Below are positions 1-4,850 of a DNA stretch of 10,881 nt, in pieces. Both the position numbers and the translations under genes were made by a program. Positions within the stretch are counted from its first letter, which is position 1. Every line of letters starts with the position of its first letter. The notes under the pieces were generated by a model, which worked only from the letters and a program-made list of their open reading frames with translations, was not told where the DNA came from and did no database searches. Source of the stretch: Syntrophomonadaceae bacterium (lineage in GTDB: Bacteria > Bacillota > Syntrophomonadia > Syntrophomonadales > Syntrophomonadaceae); the NCBI GenBank assembly GCA_031265005.1, contig JAISDD010000005.1, positions 1 through 10,881 on the forward strand, read 5' to 3'.

Positions 1-21
1 TATTTTACCCCTCCCTTCTGC

Positions 22-100
22 AATCAAGATTTTCTTGATTTATCTAAGGTTAATCAATTATTTCTTAATTGTCAAGTACGATTTCAAGTTTTTCTTGATT
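22..100. promoter_or_regulatory. Three phased operator-like dyads upstream of the repressor gene
   Basis: Three related 19-bp sites lie at 22-40, 52-70 and 82-100, with centres at 31, 61 and 91. Site 1 is AATCAAGATTTTCTTGATT, a perfect 7-bp inverted repeat around 5 bp. Site 2 matches it at 15 of 19 positions and site 3 keeps TCAAG-N5-CTTGA. The even 30-bp spacing, close to three helical turns, suggests cooperative binding by the XRE repressor encoded just downstream. A TTGACA on the minus strand (70-75) hints at a divergent promoter reading left, with a poor -10 (TAACCT, 47-52). The dyads are seen directly; the operator role is inferred. Confidence 0.65.
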
Positions 101-123
101 TTTTTCGAAGTATCCTGTAAACT
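95..123 (+). promoter_or_regulatory. Candidate promoter of the XRE repressor gene
   Basis: TTGATT (95-100) and TAAACT (118-123) are separated by 17 bp. The -35 lies inside the third dyad, so repressor bound there would block its own promoter. The -10 matches consensus at only 4 of 6 bases, and the leader before the ribosome site at 131 would be very short, so this is tentative. Confidence 0.35.
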
Positions 124-145
124 TGGAAGCAGGAGGGAAAATGGC

Positions 146-604
146 ATGTCAACAATGGGACAACGAATAAAAAAGGCACGTGAAGCAACGGGCCTTTTAC
201 AGACACAATTAGCTGACGCGATTGATGTAAAATCGGCAGGAGTTATTAGCAATTGGGAAAAAGATATTAATAAACCAAATGCGGAAAGACTCATTTCGCT
301 ATGCAAGGTACTAAATATTGAATTGTCTTATTTATTGGATTATTACGGACCAGAAGAATTGCCAGTTTCCCCTCAAGAGCGTACTCACCTAGAAAAATAC
401 CGTGTTCTGGACGAACATGGGCAAGGGACTGTTGACGTTATTTTAGACCGGGAATACGAGCGCTGCACGAAAGGCGCGCCGCCTAAGGAGGTTGATACTG
501 AGCTTGAAGCCTACCGCCGCGAATTGGAGGCGGAACAAAAAGGGGAAATATCATCAGTTTCAGACGTTATACCCTACGGGGCACAGGTAAAAAGAAACGC
601 TTGA
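146..604 (+). CDS. XRE-family (CI-like) transcriptional repressor
   Basis: A predicted cytoplasmic DNA-binding protein of 152 residues. The N-terminal helix-turn-helix spans about residues 4-66: GQRIKKAREATGLLQTQLAD, then the recognition-helix region through ISNWEKDINKPNAERL and a final helix ending in LSYLLDYY. A linker with EKYRVLDEHGQGTVDVILDREYE follows (about 82-106), a pattern common in phage and ICE repressors of Firmicutes. The C-terminus is short and charged, with no peptidase domain visible. I chose ATG 146 because AGGAGGG (131-137) lies 8 bp upstream; a longer open frame from 35 runs through the operator region, and ATG 141 is out of frame. It probably binds the three dyads at 22-100 and represses itself and a divergent early promoter off the left edge. 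Repeat R1 overlaps its stop codon. Confidence 0.85.
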   Translation: MSTMGQRIKKAREATGLLQTQLADAIDVKSAGVISNWEKDINKPNAERLISLCKVLNIELSYLLDYYGPEELPVSPQERTHLEKYRVLDEHGQGTVDVILDREYERCTKGAPPKEVDTELEAYRRELEAEQKGEISSVSDVIPYGAQVKRNA

Positions 605-625
605 CTAGGCGAAAGGATAAGTAAG
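595..625. repeat. Boundary repeat R1 (copy 1 of 3, 31 bp)
   Basis: This copy of the dispersed repeat overlaps the repressor stop and runs into the ribosome site of the next gene. It consists of AAACGC, a small hairpin (598-602 with 607-611, one G-U pair), then the invariant AAAGGATAAGTAAG. It differs from R3 at two bases. The other copies are at 2793-2823 and 3484-3514. Confidence 0.8.
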
Positions 626-635
626 GAGGGATTTT

Positions 636-863
636 ATGACACATGATCTGAAAGAAAAAGCGCACCGTTTGATTGATACTTTACCGGCGGAAAAGTTAGT
701 ATATGTGGTTGCTATTTTAACCGGTATGAGAGGATTAATGATAGATGAGGAAGAGCCGGACGAATTCGATTTACTTTTGCTCCGAGAAATAAAAGACGAG
801 CATCCGTTTGTTTCATTTGAAGAATCACTCTCAAAAGCAGGGTTTTCCGTTAATGAACTATAA
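636..863 (+). CDS. Predicted antitoxin of a RelE/ParE-type TA pair
   Basis: A 75-residue acidic protein starting at ATG 636 behind an excellent ribosome site (AAGGAGGG, about 623-630). An N-terminal helical part (DLKEKAHRLIDTLPAEKLVYVVAIL) is followed by an acidic linker (DEEEPDEFD) and a C-terminal segment, VSFEESLSKAGFS, like the toxin-wrapping tail of RelB-type antitoxins. No standard DNA-binding fold is evident. The antitoxin call rests on its small size, acidity and 11-nt overlap with the downstream RelE-like toxin, which implies translational coupling. No named family could be assigned with confidence. Confidence 0.7.
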   Translation: MTHDLKEKAHRLIDTLPAEKLVYVVAILTGMRGLMIDEEEPDEFDLLLLREIKDEHPFVSFEESLSKAGFSVNEL

Positions 864-1107
864 AATTTATTTTACAAAATCCGCGCAGAAGTTTATTGAA
901 AAGCAACCGAAGGATATACAGCTGCGATTATATAAAGCAATTTATAAATTGCCTGTAATGGGAGACATAAAGCAATTAAAAAACCAGGAAAATAAATTCC
1001 GCTTGCGCGTCGGCGATTACCGGATAATTTTTACAATACAGTCCGTTTCATCTGTAATATTGGTTCTTGTTATTGGTAACCGCGGCGACGTGTATAAACG
1101 GATATAA
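853..1107 (+). CDS. RelE/ParE-family toxin
   Basis: An 84-residue basic protein, the normal size for RelE/ParE toxins. Family landmarks are an N-terminal strand followed by FTKSAQKFIEKQPKDIQLRLYKAIYKL, MGDIKQLK, the core FRLRVGDYRIIF, and the C-terminal strand ending NRGDVYK. RelE members usually cleave mRNA in the ribosome and ParE members poison gyrase; the sequence does not decide which. ATG 853 overlaps the antitoxin stop at 861-863. An upstream in-frame start at 808 would add residues lying wholly inside the antitoxin gene and lacking a ribosome site. The protein looks intact. Confidence 0.88.
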   Translation: MNYKIYFTKSAQKFIEKQPKDIQLRLYKAIYKLPVMGDIKQLKNQENKFRLRVGDYRIIFTIQSVSSVILVLVIGNRGDVYKRI

Positions 1108-1172
1108 TTTTGAATCGCTTTCAAGAAGTATAATACTCTCGTAGGCGGCATTCCAATTGGTGAAAATAATTG

Positions 1173-1213
1173 TTTACAATGCGGTATATTTGCGGTATAT
1201 TTGCGGTATATTA
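1173..1213 (+). promoter_or_regulatory. TA promoter with three 11-bp tandem repeats
   Basis: TTTACA (1173-1178) and TATATT (1196-1201) are 17 bp apart, a good vegetative promoter for the RelB/DinJ-YafQ pair. The unit GCGGTATATTT is repeated head to tail at 1181-1191, 1192-1202 and 1203-1213 (last base A). The second unit carries the -10. The 11-bp period puts the units on one face of the helix, which suits autorepression by the antitoxin, but that role is inferred. Confidence 0.6.
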
Positions 1214-1230
1214 ATAGTGAGGTGATTGAA

Positions 1231-1476
1231 ATGTCTAATAACACAACTTACAATATCCGCATTGATTCCCGCATAAGAAAAGAAGCCGACGCGCTTTATA
1301 AAAGCATGGGTATGTCGCTCTCGTCGGCGGTAAATCTATTTCTTACACAATCAGTTATACAACGACGGCTTCCTATTGATAATGTAATCGCTGAACCACT
1401 TGGCGAGCCGCCGGCCGATGACGATTACCATTCCTTTACTTCTTGGGACCAGGCGAAAGAGTGGTTAAATGCTTAA
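1231..1476 (+). CDS. RelB/DinJ-family antitoxin
   Basis: An 81-residue antitoxin. The ribbon-helix-helix part is at the N-terminus: strand TTYNIRIDSRIRKEADALYK, then MGMSLSSAVNLFLTQSV, the classic DinJ pattern; it dimerises and binds operator DNA. The C-terminal half, ending FTSWDQAKEWLNA, should wrap and neutralise the toxin. ATG 1231 is preceded by GAGGTG (1219-1224). A longer frame from TTG 1201 would start inside the tandem repeats and is unlikely. The gene overlaps the YafQ toxin gene by 8 nt, as in many dinJ-yafQ operons. Confidence 0.88.
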   Translation: MSNNTTYNIRIDSRIRKEADALYKSMGMSLSSAVNLFLTQSVIQRRLPIDNVIAEPLGEPPADDDYHSFTSWDQAKEWLNA

Positions 1477-1981
1477 ACTCGAATTATCCGGTCAGTTCAA
1501 GCGGGATTATGCTTTGCTAACACACAGGGGCTATGACCTCACAAGGCTTGACGCTGTAGTGTTATTGCTTTTGCAACAAGCCCCGCTTGAACCACGGCAC
1601 CGTGACCATCCGCTCAAAGGGAAATGGCGAGGACATCGAAGTTGTCATGTTGCCGCCGATTGGGTGCTGGTATACAAAGTTGACGGTGACAGATTAAAAC
1701 TTATGCTCTCCCGCACCGGAACACACGTTGATGTGTACGGGCAATATTTGGAGGTACGCCAAATGCCTACTTTATCGGAACGTTTGAAAGAATTAAGAAC
1801 CAGCAAAAAAATTTCACAAAAATTAATTGCTAAAGAATTAGAAATATCTGACAGAAATTATCAGCGGTACGAATACGGCGTTGTTGAACCTACATCCTCT
1901 ACCCTTATTGCCCTGGCCGACTACTTCAACGTCTCTCTTGATTACTTGGTGGGCCGCAGCGACGACCCGGAACGGAAGTAA
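1469..1981 (+). CDS. YafQ-family toxin fused in frame to an XRE helix-turn-helix domain
   Basis: A 170-residue frame with two domains. Residues 1-90 are a complete YafQ mRNA endonuclease: DHPLKGKWRGHRSCHVAADW and SRTGTH carry H47, H60, D64 and H86, matching the spacing of the E. coli YafQ catalytic residues. Residues 99-170 are a complete XRE domain (LSERLKELRTSKKISQKLI, then SDRNYQRYEYG, ending VSLDYLVGRSDD). The 8-residue joint GQYLEVRQ also encodes a ribosome site before Met99. The second YafQ in this window stops at residue 91, so the read-through is unusual. The cell may make a fusion, a separate XRE protein, or both. A sequencing error hiding the toxin stop is possible but would need a specific change. 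Confidence 0.75.
   Translation: MLKLELSGQFKRDYALLTHRGYDLTRLDAVVLLLLQQAPLEPRHRDHPLKGKWRGHRSCHVAADWVLVYKVDGDRLKLMLSRTGTHVDVYGQYLEVRQMPTLSERLKELRTSKKISQKLIAKELEISDRNYQRYEYGVVEPTSSTLIALADYFNVSLDYLVGRSDDPERK
1763..1981 (+). CDS. XRE-family regulator from an internal start (alternative product)
   Basis: ATG 1763 opens a free-standing 72-residue XRE protein in the same frame as the YafQ toxin. GGAGG (1750-1754) sits 8 bp upstream, as strong as any ribosome site nearby. The product is a full five-helix XRE domain with the common ending LDYLVGRSDD. It stops 3 bp before the RelE-like toxin gene at 1985, so it was probably the regulator or antitoxin of that pair before, or as well as, being fused to YafQ. 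It may be the main product of this stretch. Confidence 0.6.
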   Translation: MPTLSERLKELRTSKKISQKLIAKELEISDRNYQRYEYGVVEPTSSTLIALADYFNVSLDYLVGRSDDPERK

Positions 1982-1984
1982 GCT

Positions 1985-2227
1985 ATGAATTTTACTGTTA
2001 CCAGCAGGGCCAAAAAAGCTTTACATCGCATGGACGCTGTCACCAGACGCAGAATAGTATACGCCATACAGAAAATACCTGAAGGTGATATCGCGCCTTT
2101 GAAAGGAGCGCCGGGATCCTTTCGTTTGCGGGTAGGAGATTGGCGCGTATTGTATTCCTGTCCTGATGATGTTACGATACAAATAGACAAAATTGCTCCG
2201 CGAGGAAGCGTTTATAAGGGGGTTTAA
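1985..2227 (+). CDS. RelE/ParE-family toxin
   Basis: An 80-residue toxin with family landmarks in order: helix pair (SRAKKALHRMDAVTRRRIVYAIQKI), PEGDIAPLKGAPG, core FRLRVGDWRVLYS, and C-terminal strand IDKIAPRGSVYKG. It lies 3 bp after the XRE domain stop and 2 bp before the next small gene, so the three are almost certainly co-translated. Its last codons (AAG GGG GTT TAA) supply a ribosome site for the gene at 2230. It closely resembles the tail encoded by the remnant at 2462-2527. Whether it is an mRNase or a gyrase poison cannot be told. Confidence 0.87.
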   Translation: MNFTVTSRAKKALHRMDAVTRRRIVYAIQKIPEGDIAPLKGAPGSFRLRVGDWRVLYSCPDDVTIQIDKIAPRGSVYKGV

Positions 2228-2229
2228 AT

Positions 2230-2424
2230 ATGTCCGTCTCTCAGCAAATAAGTATAATGATTGAGCAGTTAAGTAAATCAGACCAGCAACTGATCCTTGA
2301 TTTAGCTAAACGCCTTGTCCCGGACGACGTTGCTACTCCTGACGACCTGGAAGCTATAGCGGCAGGCCATGAAGAATACCTGCAAGGAAAAACCGAACCG
2401 CTCTCAAGCGTAAACCTGGATTAA
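2230..2424 (+). CDS. Small antitoxin-like protein downstream of a RelE-type toxin
   Basis: A 64-residue acidic protein: helical N-terminal half (SVSQQISIMIEQLSKSDQQLILDLAKRL), then TPDDLEAIAAGHEEYLQGKT, then a short tail ending VNLD. No DNA-binding motif is recognised. It begins 2 bp after the toxin stop and uses AAGGGGG in the toxin's last codons as ribosome site. The C-terminal half matches that of the gene at 2534 (I-A-x-G-x-EEY, acidic stretch, LD end), so the two are probably paralogues. Order toxin then antitoxin is less common than the reverse. Antitoxin role is inferred from context. Confidence 0.65.
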   Translation: MSVSQQISIMIEQLSKSDQQLILDLAKRLVPDDVATPDDLEAIAAGHEEYLQGKTEPLSSVNLD

Positions 2425-2461
2425 TTTCCCGCCCGCAGCGTATATATATGGAGGGATTATA

Positions 2462-2527
2462 ATGAAAGATGAGGTTCTCGTTGTTACAGATATTCTGCCG
2501 CGAGGACAAATTTATAAAGGGAGGTAA
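2462..2527 (+). pseudogene. Remnant of a RelE-type toxin, C-terminal tail only
   Basis: A 21-codon frame encodes MKDEVLVVTDILPRGQIYKG plus Arg and a stop. It aligns with the last 20 or so residues of the intact toxin at 1985-2227 (IDKIAPRGSVYKGV) and keeps similar DNA (CCGCGAGGA, then TATAAAGGG). The rest of the toxin is missing. It has its own start and ribosome site (GGAGGG, 2450-2455). Its last codons give AAGGGAGGT, the ribosome site of the gene at 2534, which may be why it was kept. Confidence 0.65.
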
Positions 2528-2533
2528 ATATAG

Positions 2534-2743
2534 ATGACTATTAGACAAGAAATCCATGCTTTTATTGATGATATTGAAGAGAGTAAATTAGCTGCGTTAA
2601 AGCCTTTGTTAAGTATCCTTGTTGATGAAGCCATAGTTATAGAAACTGACCTTACGGAAGAAGAGCGAACCCTTATTGCTCAGGGTATTGAAGAATACGA
2701 AAAGAACCCGGAGAGCTTTACACCGCTGGACTTAATTGATTAA
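2534..2743 (+). CDS. Small antitoxin-like protein, apparently orphaned
   Basis: A 69-residue, strongly acidic protein with an N-terminal helical part (TIRQEIHAFIDDIEESKLAALKPLL) and a C-terminal part, TDLTEEERTLIAQGIEEYEK, ending LDLID. It resembles the gene at 2230 in its second half. Its partner toxin seems to be the deleted gene at 2462-2527, so it may now be an orphan antitoxin or could neutralise the related toxin at 1985. The ribosome site AAGGGAGGT lies inside the remnant. Its stop codon overlaps the first bases of the 36-bp palindrome. Function is inferred from position and similarity only. Confidence 0.65.
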   Translation: MTIRQEIHAFIDDIEESKLAALKPLLSILVDEAIVIETDLTEEERTLIAQGIEEYEKNPESFTPLDLID

Positions 2744-2777
2744 GTATCGTATCGTTGGCGCCAACGATACGATACTT
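2742..2777. repeat. Perfect 36-bp palindrome
   Basis: The half AAGTATCGTATCGTTGGC (2742-2759) is followed with no spacer by its exact reverse complement (2760-2777). The symmetry starts in the stop codon of the preceding gene. Each arm holds a GTATC repeat. There is no T-tract, so it is not a standard terminator. In RNA it could form a long stem that protects or ends the upstream message; in DNA it could be a protein-binding or recombination site. Confidence 0.9.
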
Positions 2778-2792
2778 CCGGAGACGGTAAAA

Positions 2793-2823
2793 AAACGCCT
2801 AGCCAGGCGAAAGGATAAGTAAG
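2793..2823. repeat. Boundary repeat R2 (copy 2 of 3, 31 bp)
   Basis: AAACGC, a hairpin CGCCT-AGCC-AGGCG (2796-2809), then the invariant AAAGGATAAGTAAG. It lies between the palindrome and the promoter of the second DinJ-YafQ pair. It differs from R3 at two bases, both next to or in the hairpin loop. Confidence 0.82.
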
Positions 2824-2845
2824 AAAAAGTTTACCGCTAAATCTA

Positions 2846-2874
2846 TTGACAAAAGTATTTGTTTATAATACAAT
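2846..2874 (+). promoter_or_regulatory. Promoter of the second RelB/DinJ-YafQ pair
   Basis: TTGACA (2846-2851) and TACAAT (2869-2874) are 17 bp apart, near consensus. A short dyad GTATT-N7-AATAC (2855-2871) lies between them and may be the antitoxin's operator. The 11-bp units of the first DinJ-YafQ promoter are not repeated here, so the two pairs are probably controlled separately. Confidence 0.7.
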
Positions 2875-2907
2875 AGAATTACAAACAAGTGCAAGGTGGT
2901 ATAAATA

Positions 2908-3189
2908 ATGGCACAAAACGCATTGATCCAAGTTCGTGTTGATGATGAGCTGAAACGAGAAGCCGACGCCCTGTTTTCTGATTTAGGTTTTGATACTCCC
3001 ACAGCTATCCGTATTTTTTTGAGACACGCCGTTAAGCGTCACGGTTTGCCGTTTGAAGTAGGTCAACTTAGACCGAATGCCGAAACCATAGCAGCTATGG
3101 AAGAAGCTGACCGCATCAGCCGCGATCCAAATGTTAAAGGCTACACGGATGTTGACGAAATGATGAAGGAACTGCTATCCGATGTATGA
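2908..3189 (+). CDS. RelB/DinJ-family antitoxin (second copy)
   Basis: A 93-residue antitoxin. The ribbon-helix-helix comprises strand ALIQVRVDDELKREADALFS, then LGFDTPTAIRIFLRHAVKRHGLPF, the DinJ signature. The C-terminal part (about 50-93) is acidic, with TIAAMEEADRISRDPNVKGY, and should bind the toxin. AAGGTGG (2893-2899) precedes ATG 2908. It overlaps the toxin gene by 8 nt, the same overlap as the first pair, although the two antitoxins differ clearly, especially in the C-terminal half. That suggests separate acquisition rather than recent duplication. Confidence 0.92.
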   Translation: MAQNALIQVRVDDELKREADALFSDLGFDTPTAIRIFLRHAVKRHGLPFEVGQLRPNAETIAAMEEADRISRDPNVKGYTDVDEMMKELLSDV

Positions 3190-3457
3190 GGTCAAGCCGT
3201 CCTCTAAATTTAAAAAGGACTTAAAGCAGGCGGCAAAACGGGGATACAATATCCCGCTGCTGACCACGGTAATCAAGCTGCTCGCTAACACCGGAACACT
3301 TCCGGCAATGTACAAGGACCACGCACTATCAGGCAACTGGGCAGGCCACCGGGAATGCCATATAACACCAGACTGGCTACTTATTTACAAAATTGAAAAA
3401 GACATACTGATATTAACTCTTACAAGAACGGGGAGCCATAGCGATTTGCTTGAGTAA
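3182..3457 (+). CDS. yafQ: YafQ-family mRNA interferase toxin (second copy)
   Basis: A 91-residue toxin, normal for YafQ (about 92). KDHALSGNWAGHRECHITPDW and TRTGSH hold H47, H60, D64 and H86, aligning with the E. coli catalytic set, so activity is expected. The family cleaves mRNA during translation on the ribosome. ATG 3182 overlaps the antitoxin stop (3187-3189), giving coupled translation. It ends cleanly after SDLLE, in contrast to the first YafQ, which reads on. Repeat R3 begins 27 bp after its stop. Confidence 0.92.
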   Translation: MYEVKPSSKFKKDLKQAAKRGYNIPLLTTVIKLLANTGTLPAMYKDHALSGNWAGHRECHITPDWLLIYKIEKDILILTLTRTGSHSDLLE

Positions 3458-3483
3458 GAGAAGCTCCGGCAGGCGGTGAAGAA

Positions 3484-3514
3484 AAACGCCTGACCAGGCG
3501 AAAGGATAAGTAAG
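3484..3514. repeat. Boundary repeat R3 (copy 3 of 3, 31 bp)
   Basis: AAACGC, a perfect hairpin CGCCT-GACC-AGGCG (3487-3500), then AAAGGATAAGTAAG. It lies between the last TA pair and the integrase. Only here, GGCGTTT (3514-3520) can also pair with AAACGCC (3484-3490), giving an alternative, longer fold. The rest of the leader to 3593 shows only the integrase ribosome site. Confidence 0.82.
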
Positions 3515-3593
3515 GCGTTTCCCTCAATCAGTACACGCTCTACAAACTAAGCCATTAATTAACACTTTCGAAGGCGAGTAAAAGGAGAATCAC

Positions 3594-4850
3594 ATGGCGC
3601 AAATAACAAAACGCAACGGCAAAAAAGGAATATCTTACCTTATCCGAGTATCCTCCGGCTACAGCATTGACGGCGCCCAGCGCCGAAGTTCAAAGACCTG
3701 GACGCCGCCCGCCGGCATGTCAGAAAAAAAAGCCGACCGGGAAGCGCAAAAAGAAGCTATTCGTTTTGAAGATGAAATAAACGCTGGTAAAATGAGCGGG
3801 AACAACATAAAATTCCAACTCTTCGCGAAAAAATGGCTTAACGAATACGCCAAAAAACAGTTGAAAATAAAAACCTGGTCGGAGTACGAAAAACAACTTG
3901 TCCGTATCAACCAGGCGATCGGGCATCTCAAAATAAAAGACATCCGTACCGGCCACCTAAACAGTTTTTACAATAACTTACAGGAAGACGGCCTAAACCA
4001 GCGCACGAAAGGAAAACTATCCCCGGCCACCGTAAGAATATACCACCGGCTTATATCGTCTATACTCGGCAAAGCTGTCAAATGGGGTTACATACCTTTC
4101 AATCCGGCTGCTAAAGCCACCTTACCTAAACTGGAAAATAAAGAAGCCGTCTACCTGGATGAAACCGACGCCAAAAGACTGCTGGAACTTCTGCGTAACG
4201 AACCCATAAAATGGAGGACAATGGTAACCTTCGACTTGCTTTCGGGCCTCCGGCGCGGGGAACTGTTGGGGCTGCGCTGGGTGGACATAGACTTTCAAAC
4301 ACAAACCATCCAGCTGGATCAGGCTTCTTATTACATCTCCGGACATGGTATAATTACAGATACGCCCAAAAACAAAACGTCCAAGCGCCCGCTCAAACTA
4401 TCCCGTTCAGCATTCATACTGCTAAACGAATATAAGCAATGGCAAGACGAACAAAAAAACCTTTGCGCCGAATACTGGAAAGACAAAGACAACCGCGTTT
4501 TTACCGGTAACGAAGGCGCTCCTATTCACCCTGACTCATTGACCAAGTGGTTTTCAAAATTCGTAAAACGTCTGGGGCTGCCTCCGGTCCATATCCATAG
4601 TCTGAGACATACCTATGCCAGCTTAATGATTGCGGACGGGACGCCGCTGGTCATCGTATCAAAGCGCTTAGGACATGCCCAGGTAAGCACTACCGCAAAC
4701 ATATACGCACATGTGATTCAAAGCGCGGACGAAAAAGCCGCTTTAGTTACTGAAAAATTTGCCGACCTGATAGCGCCCCAAAAAAATTTCAATAAGCCAC
4801 AAATAAGCCACAAAAAACTTTTTCTCCGGTATAAGACACAAAAAATATAG
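3594..4850 (+). CDS. int: Tyrosine recombinase (phage/ICE-type integrase)
   Basis: A 418-residue site-specific recombinase. The N-terminal arm-binding part (about 1-65) is basic with GKKGISYLIRVSSG; the SAM-like core-binding domain spans about 72-170; the catalytic domain spans about 185-390. Catalytic residues are visible: R220 in SGLRRGELLGLRW, a lysine in TPKNKTSKRPLKL (K259 or K261), H335 and R338 in HIHSLRHTYASLM, H361 in RLGHAQVS, and nucleophile Y371 in ANIYAHV. ATG 3594 follows AAGGAG (3582-3587). The gene lies beside and points towards the 3' end of tRNA-Lys, as expected for an element integrated there. Its final codons contain an 11-bp tandem repeat and half of the tRNA terminator. 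No excisionase gene is seen. Confidence 0.95.
   Translation: MAQITKRNGKKGISYLIRVSSGYSIDGAQRRSSKTWTPPAGMSEKKADREAQKEAIRFEDEINAGKMSGNNIKFQLFAKKWLNEYAKKQLKIKTWSEYEKQLVRINQAIGHLKIKDIRTGHLNSFYNNLQEDGLNQRTKGKLSPATVRIYHRLISSILGKAVKWGYIPFNPAAKATLPKLENKEAVYLDETDAKRLLELLRNEPIKWRTMVTFDLLSGLRRGELLGLRWVDIDFQTQTIQLDQASYYISGHGIITDTPKNKTSKRPLKLSRSAFILLNEYKQWQDEQKNLCAEYWKDKDNRVFTGNEGAPIHPDSLTKWFSKFVKRLGLPPVHIHSLRHTYASLMIADGTPLVIVSKRLGHAQVSTTANIYAHVIQSADEKAALVTEKFADLIAPQKNFNKPQISHKKLFLRYKTQKI
4791..4812. repeat. 11-bp tandem repeat in the integrase tail, possible arm-type site
   Basis: AATAAGCCACA occurs twice without a gap (4791-4801, 4802-4812), about 75-90 bp from the tRNA 3' end. Paired short direct repeats at this distance from the core are typical arm-binding sites of tyrosine recombinases. 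They lie inside the last codons of int. A weaker match, ACTAAGCCA, is near 3548. The role is inferred. Confidence 0.5.

Noticed and set aside
35..145. N-terminal extension of the repressor frame back to base 35
   Set aside because: It would be translated through the operator dyads, gives an unusual aromatic-rich peptide, and lacks a ribosome site, whereas ATG 146 has AGGAGGG at good spacing.
586..624. Programmed -1 frameshift that would join the repressor to the KRLTRRKDK tail
   Set aside because: The A-run is only five bases and the reading-frame codons are AAA AGA, not the AAA AAG of a standard slippery heptamer. An old frame change or chance is simpler.
2742..2777. Palindrome as a Rho-independent terminator
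   Set aside because: The stem has no loop and is followed by CCGGAGACGG rather than a T-tract on either strand.
595..3514. CRISPR array made of the 31-bp repeat
   Set aside because: The three copies are 670-2200 bp apart with genes between them, not separated by short uniform spacers, and no cas genes are present.
1..3593. Left attachment site inside the window
   Set aside because: No stretch matching the tRNA-Lys 3' half was found; the only similarity, CCTTCTG near 15, is too short.
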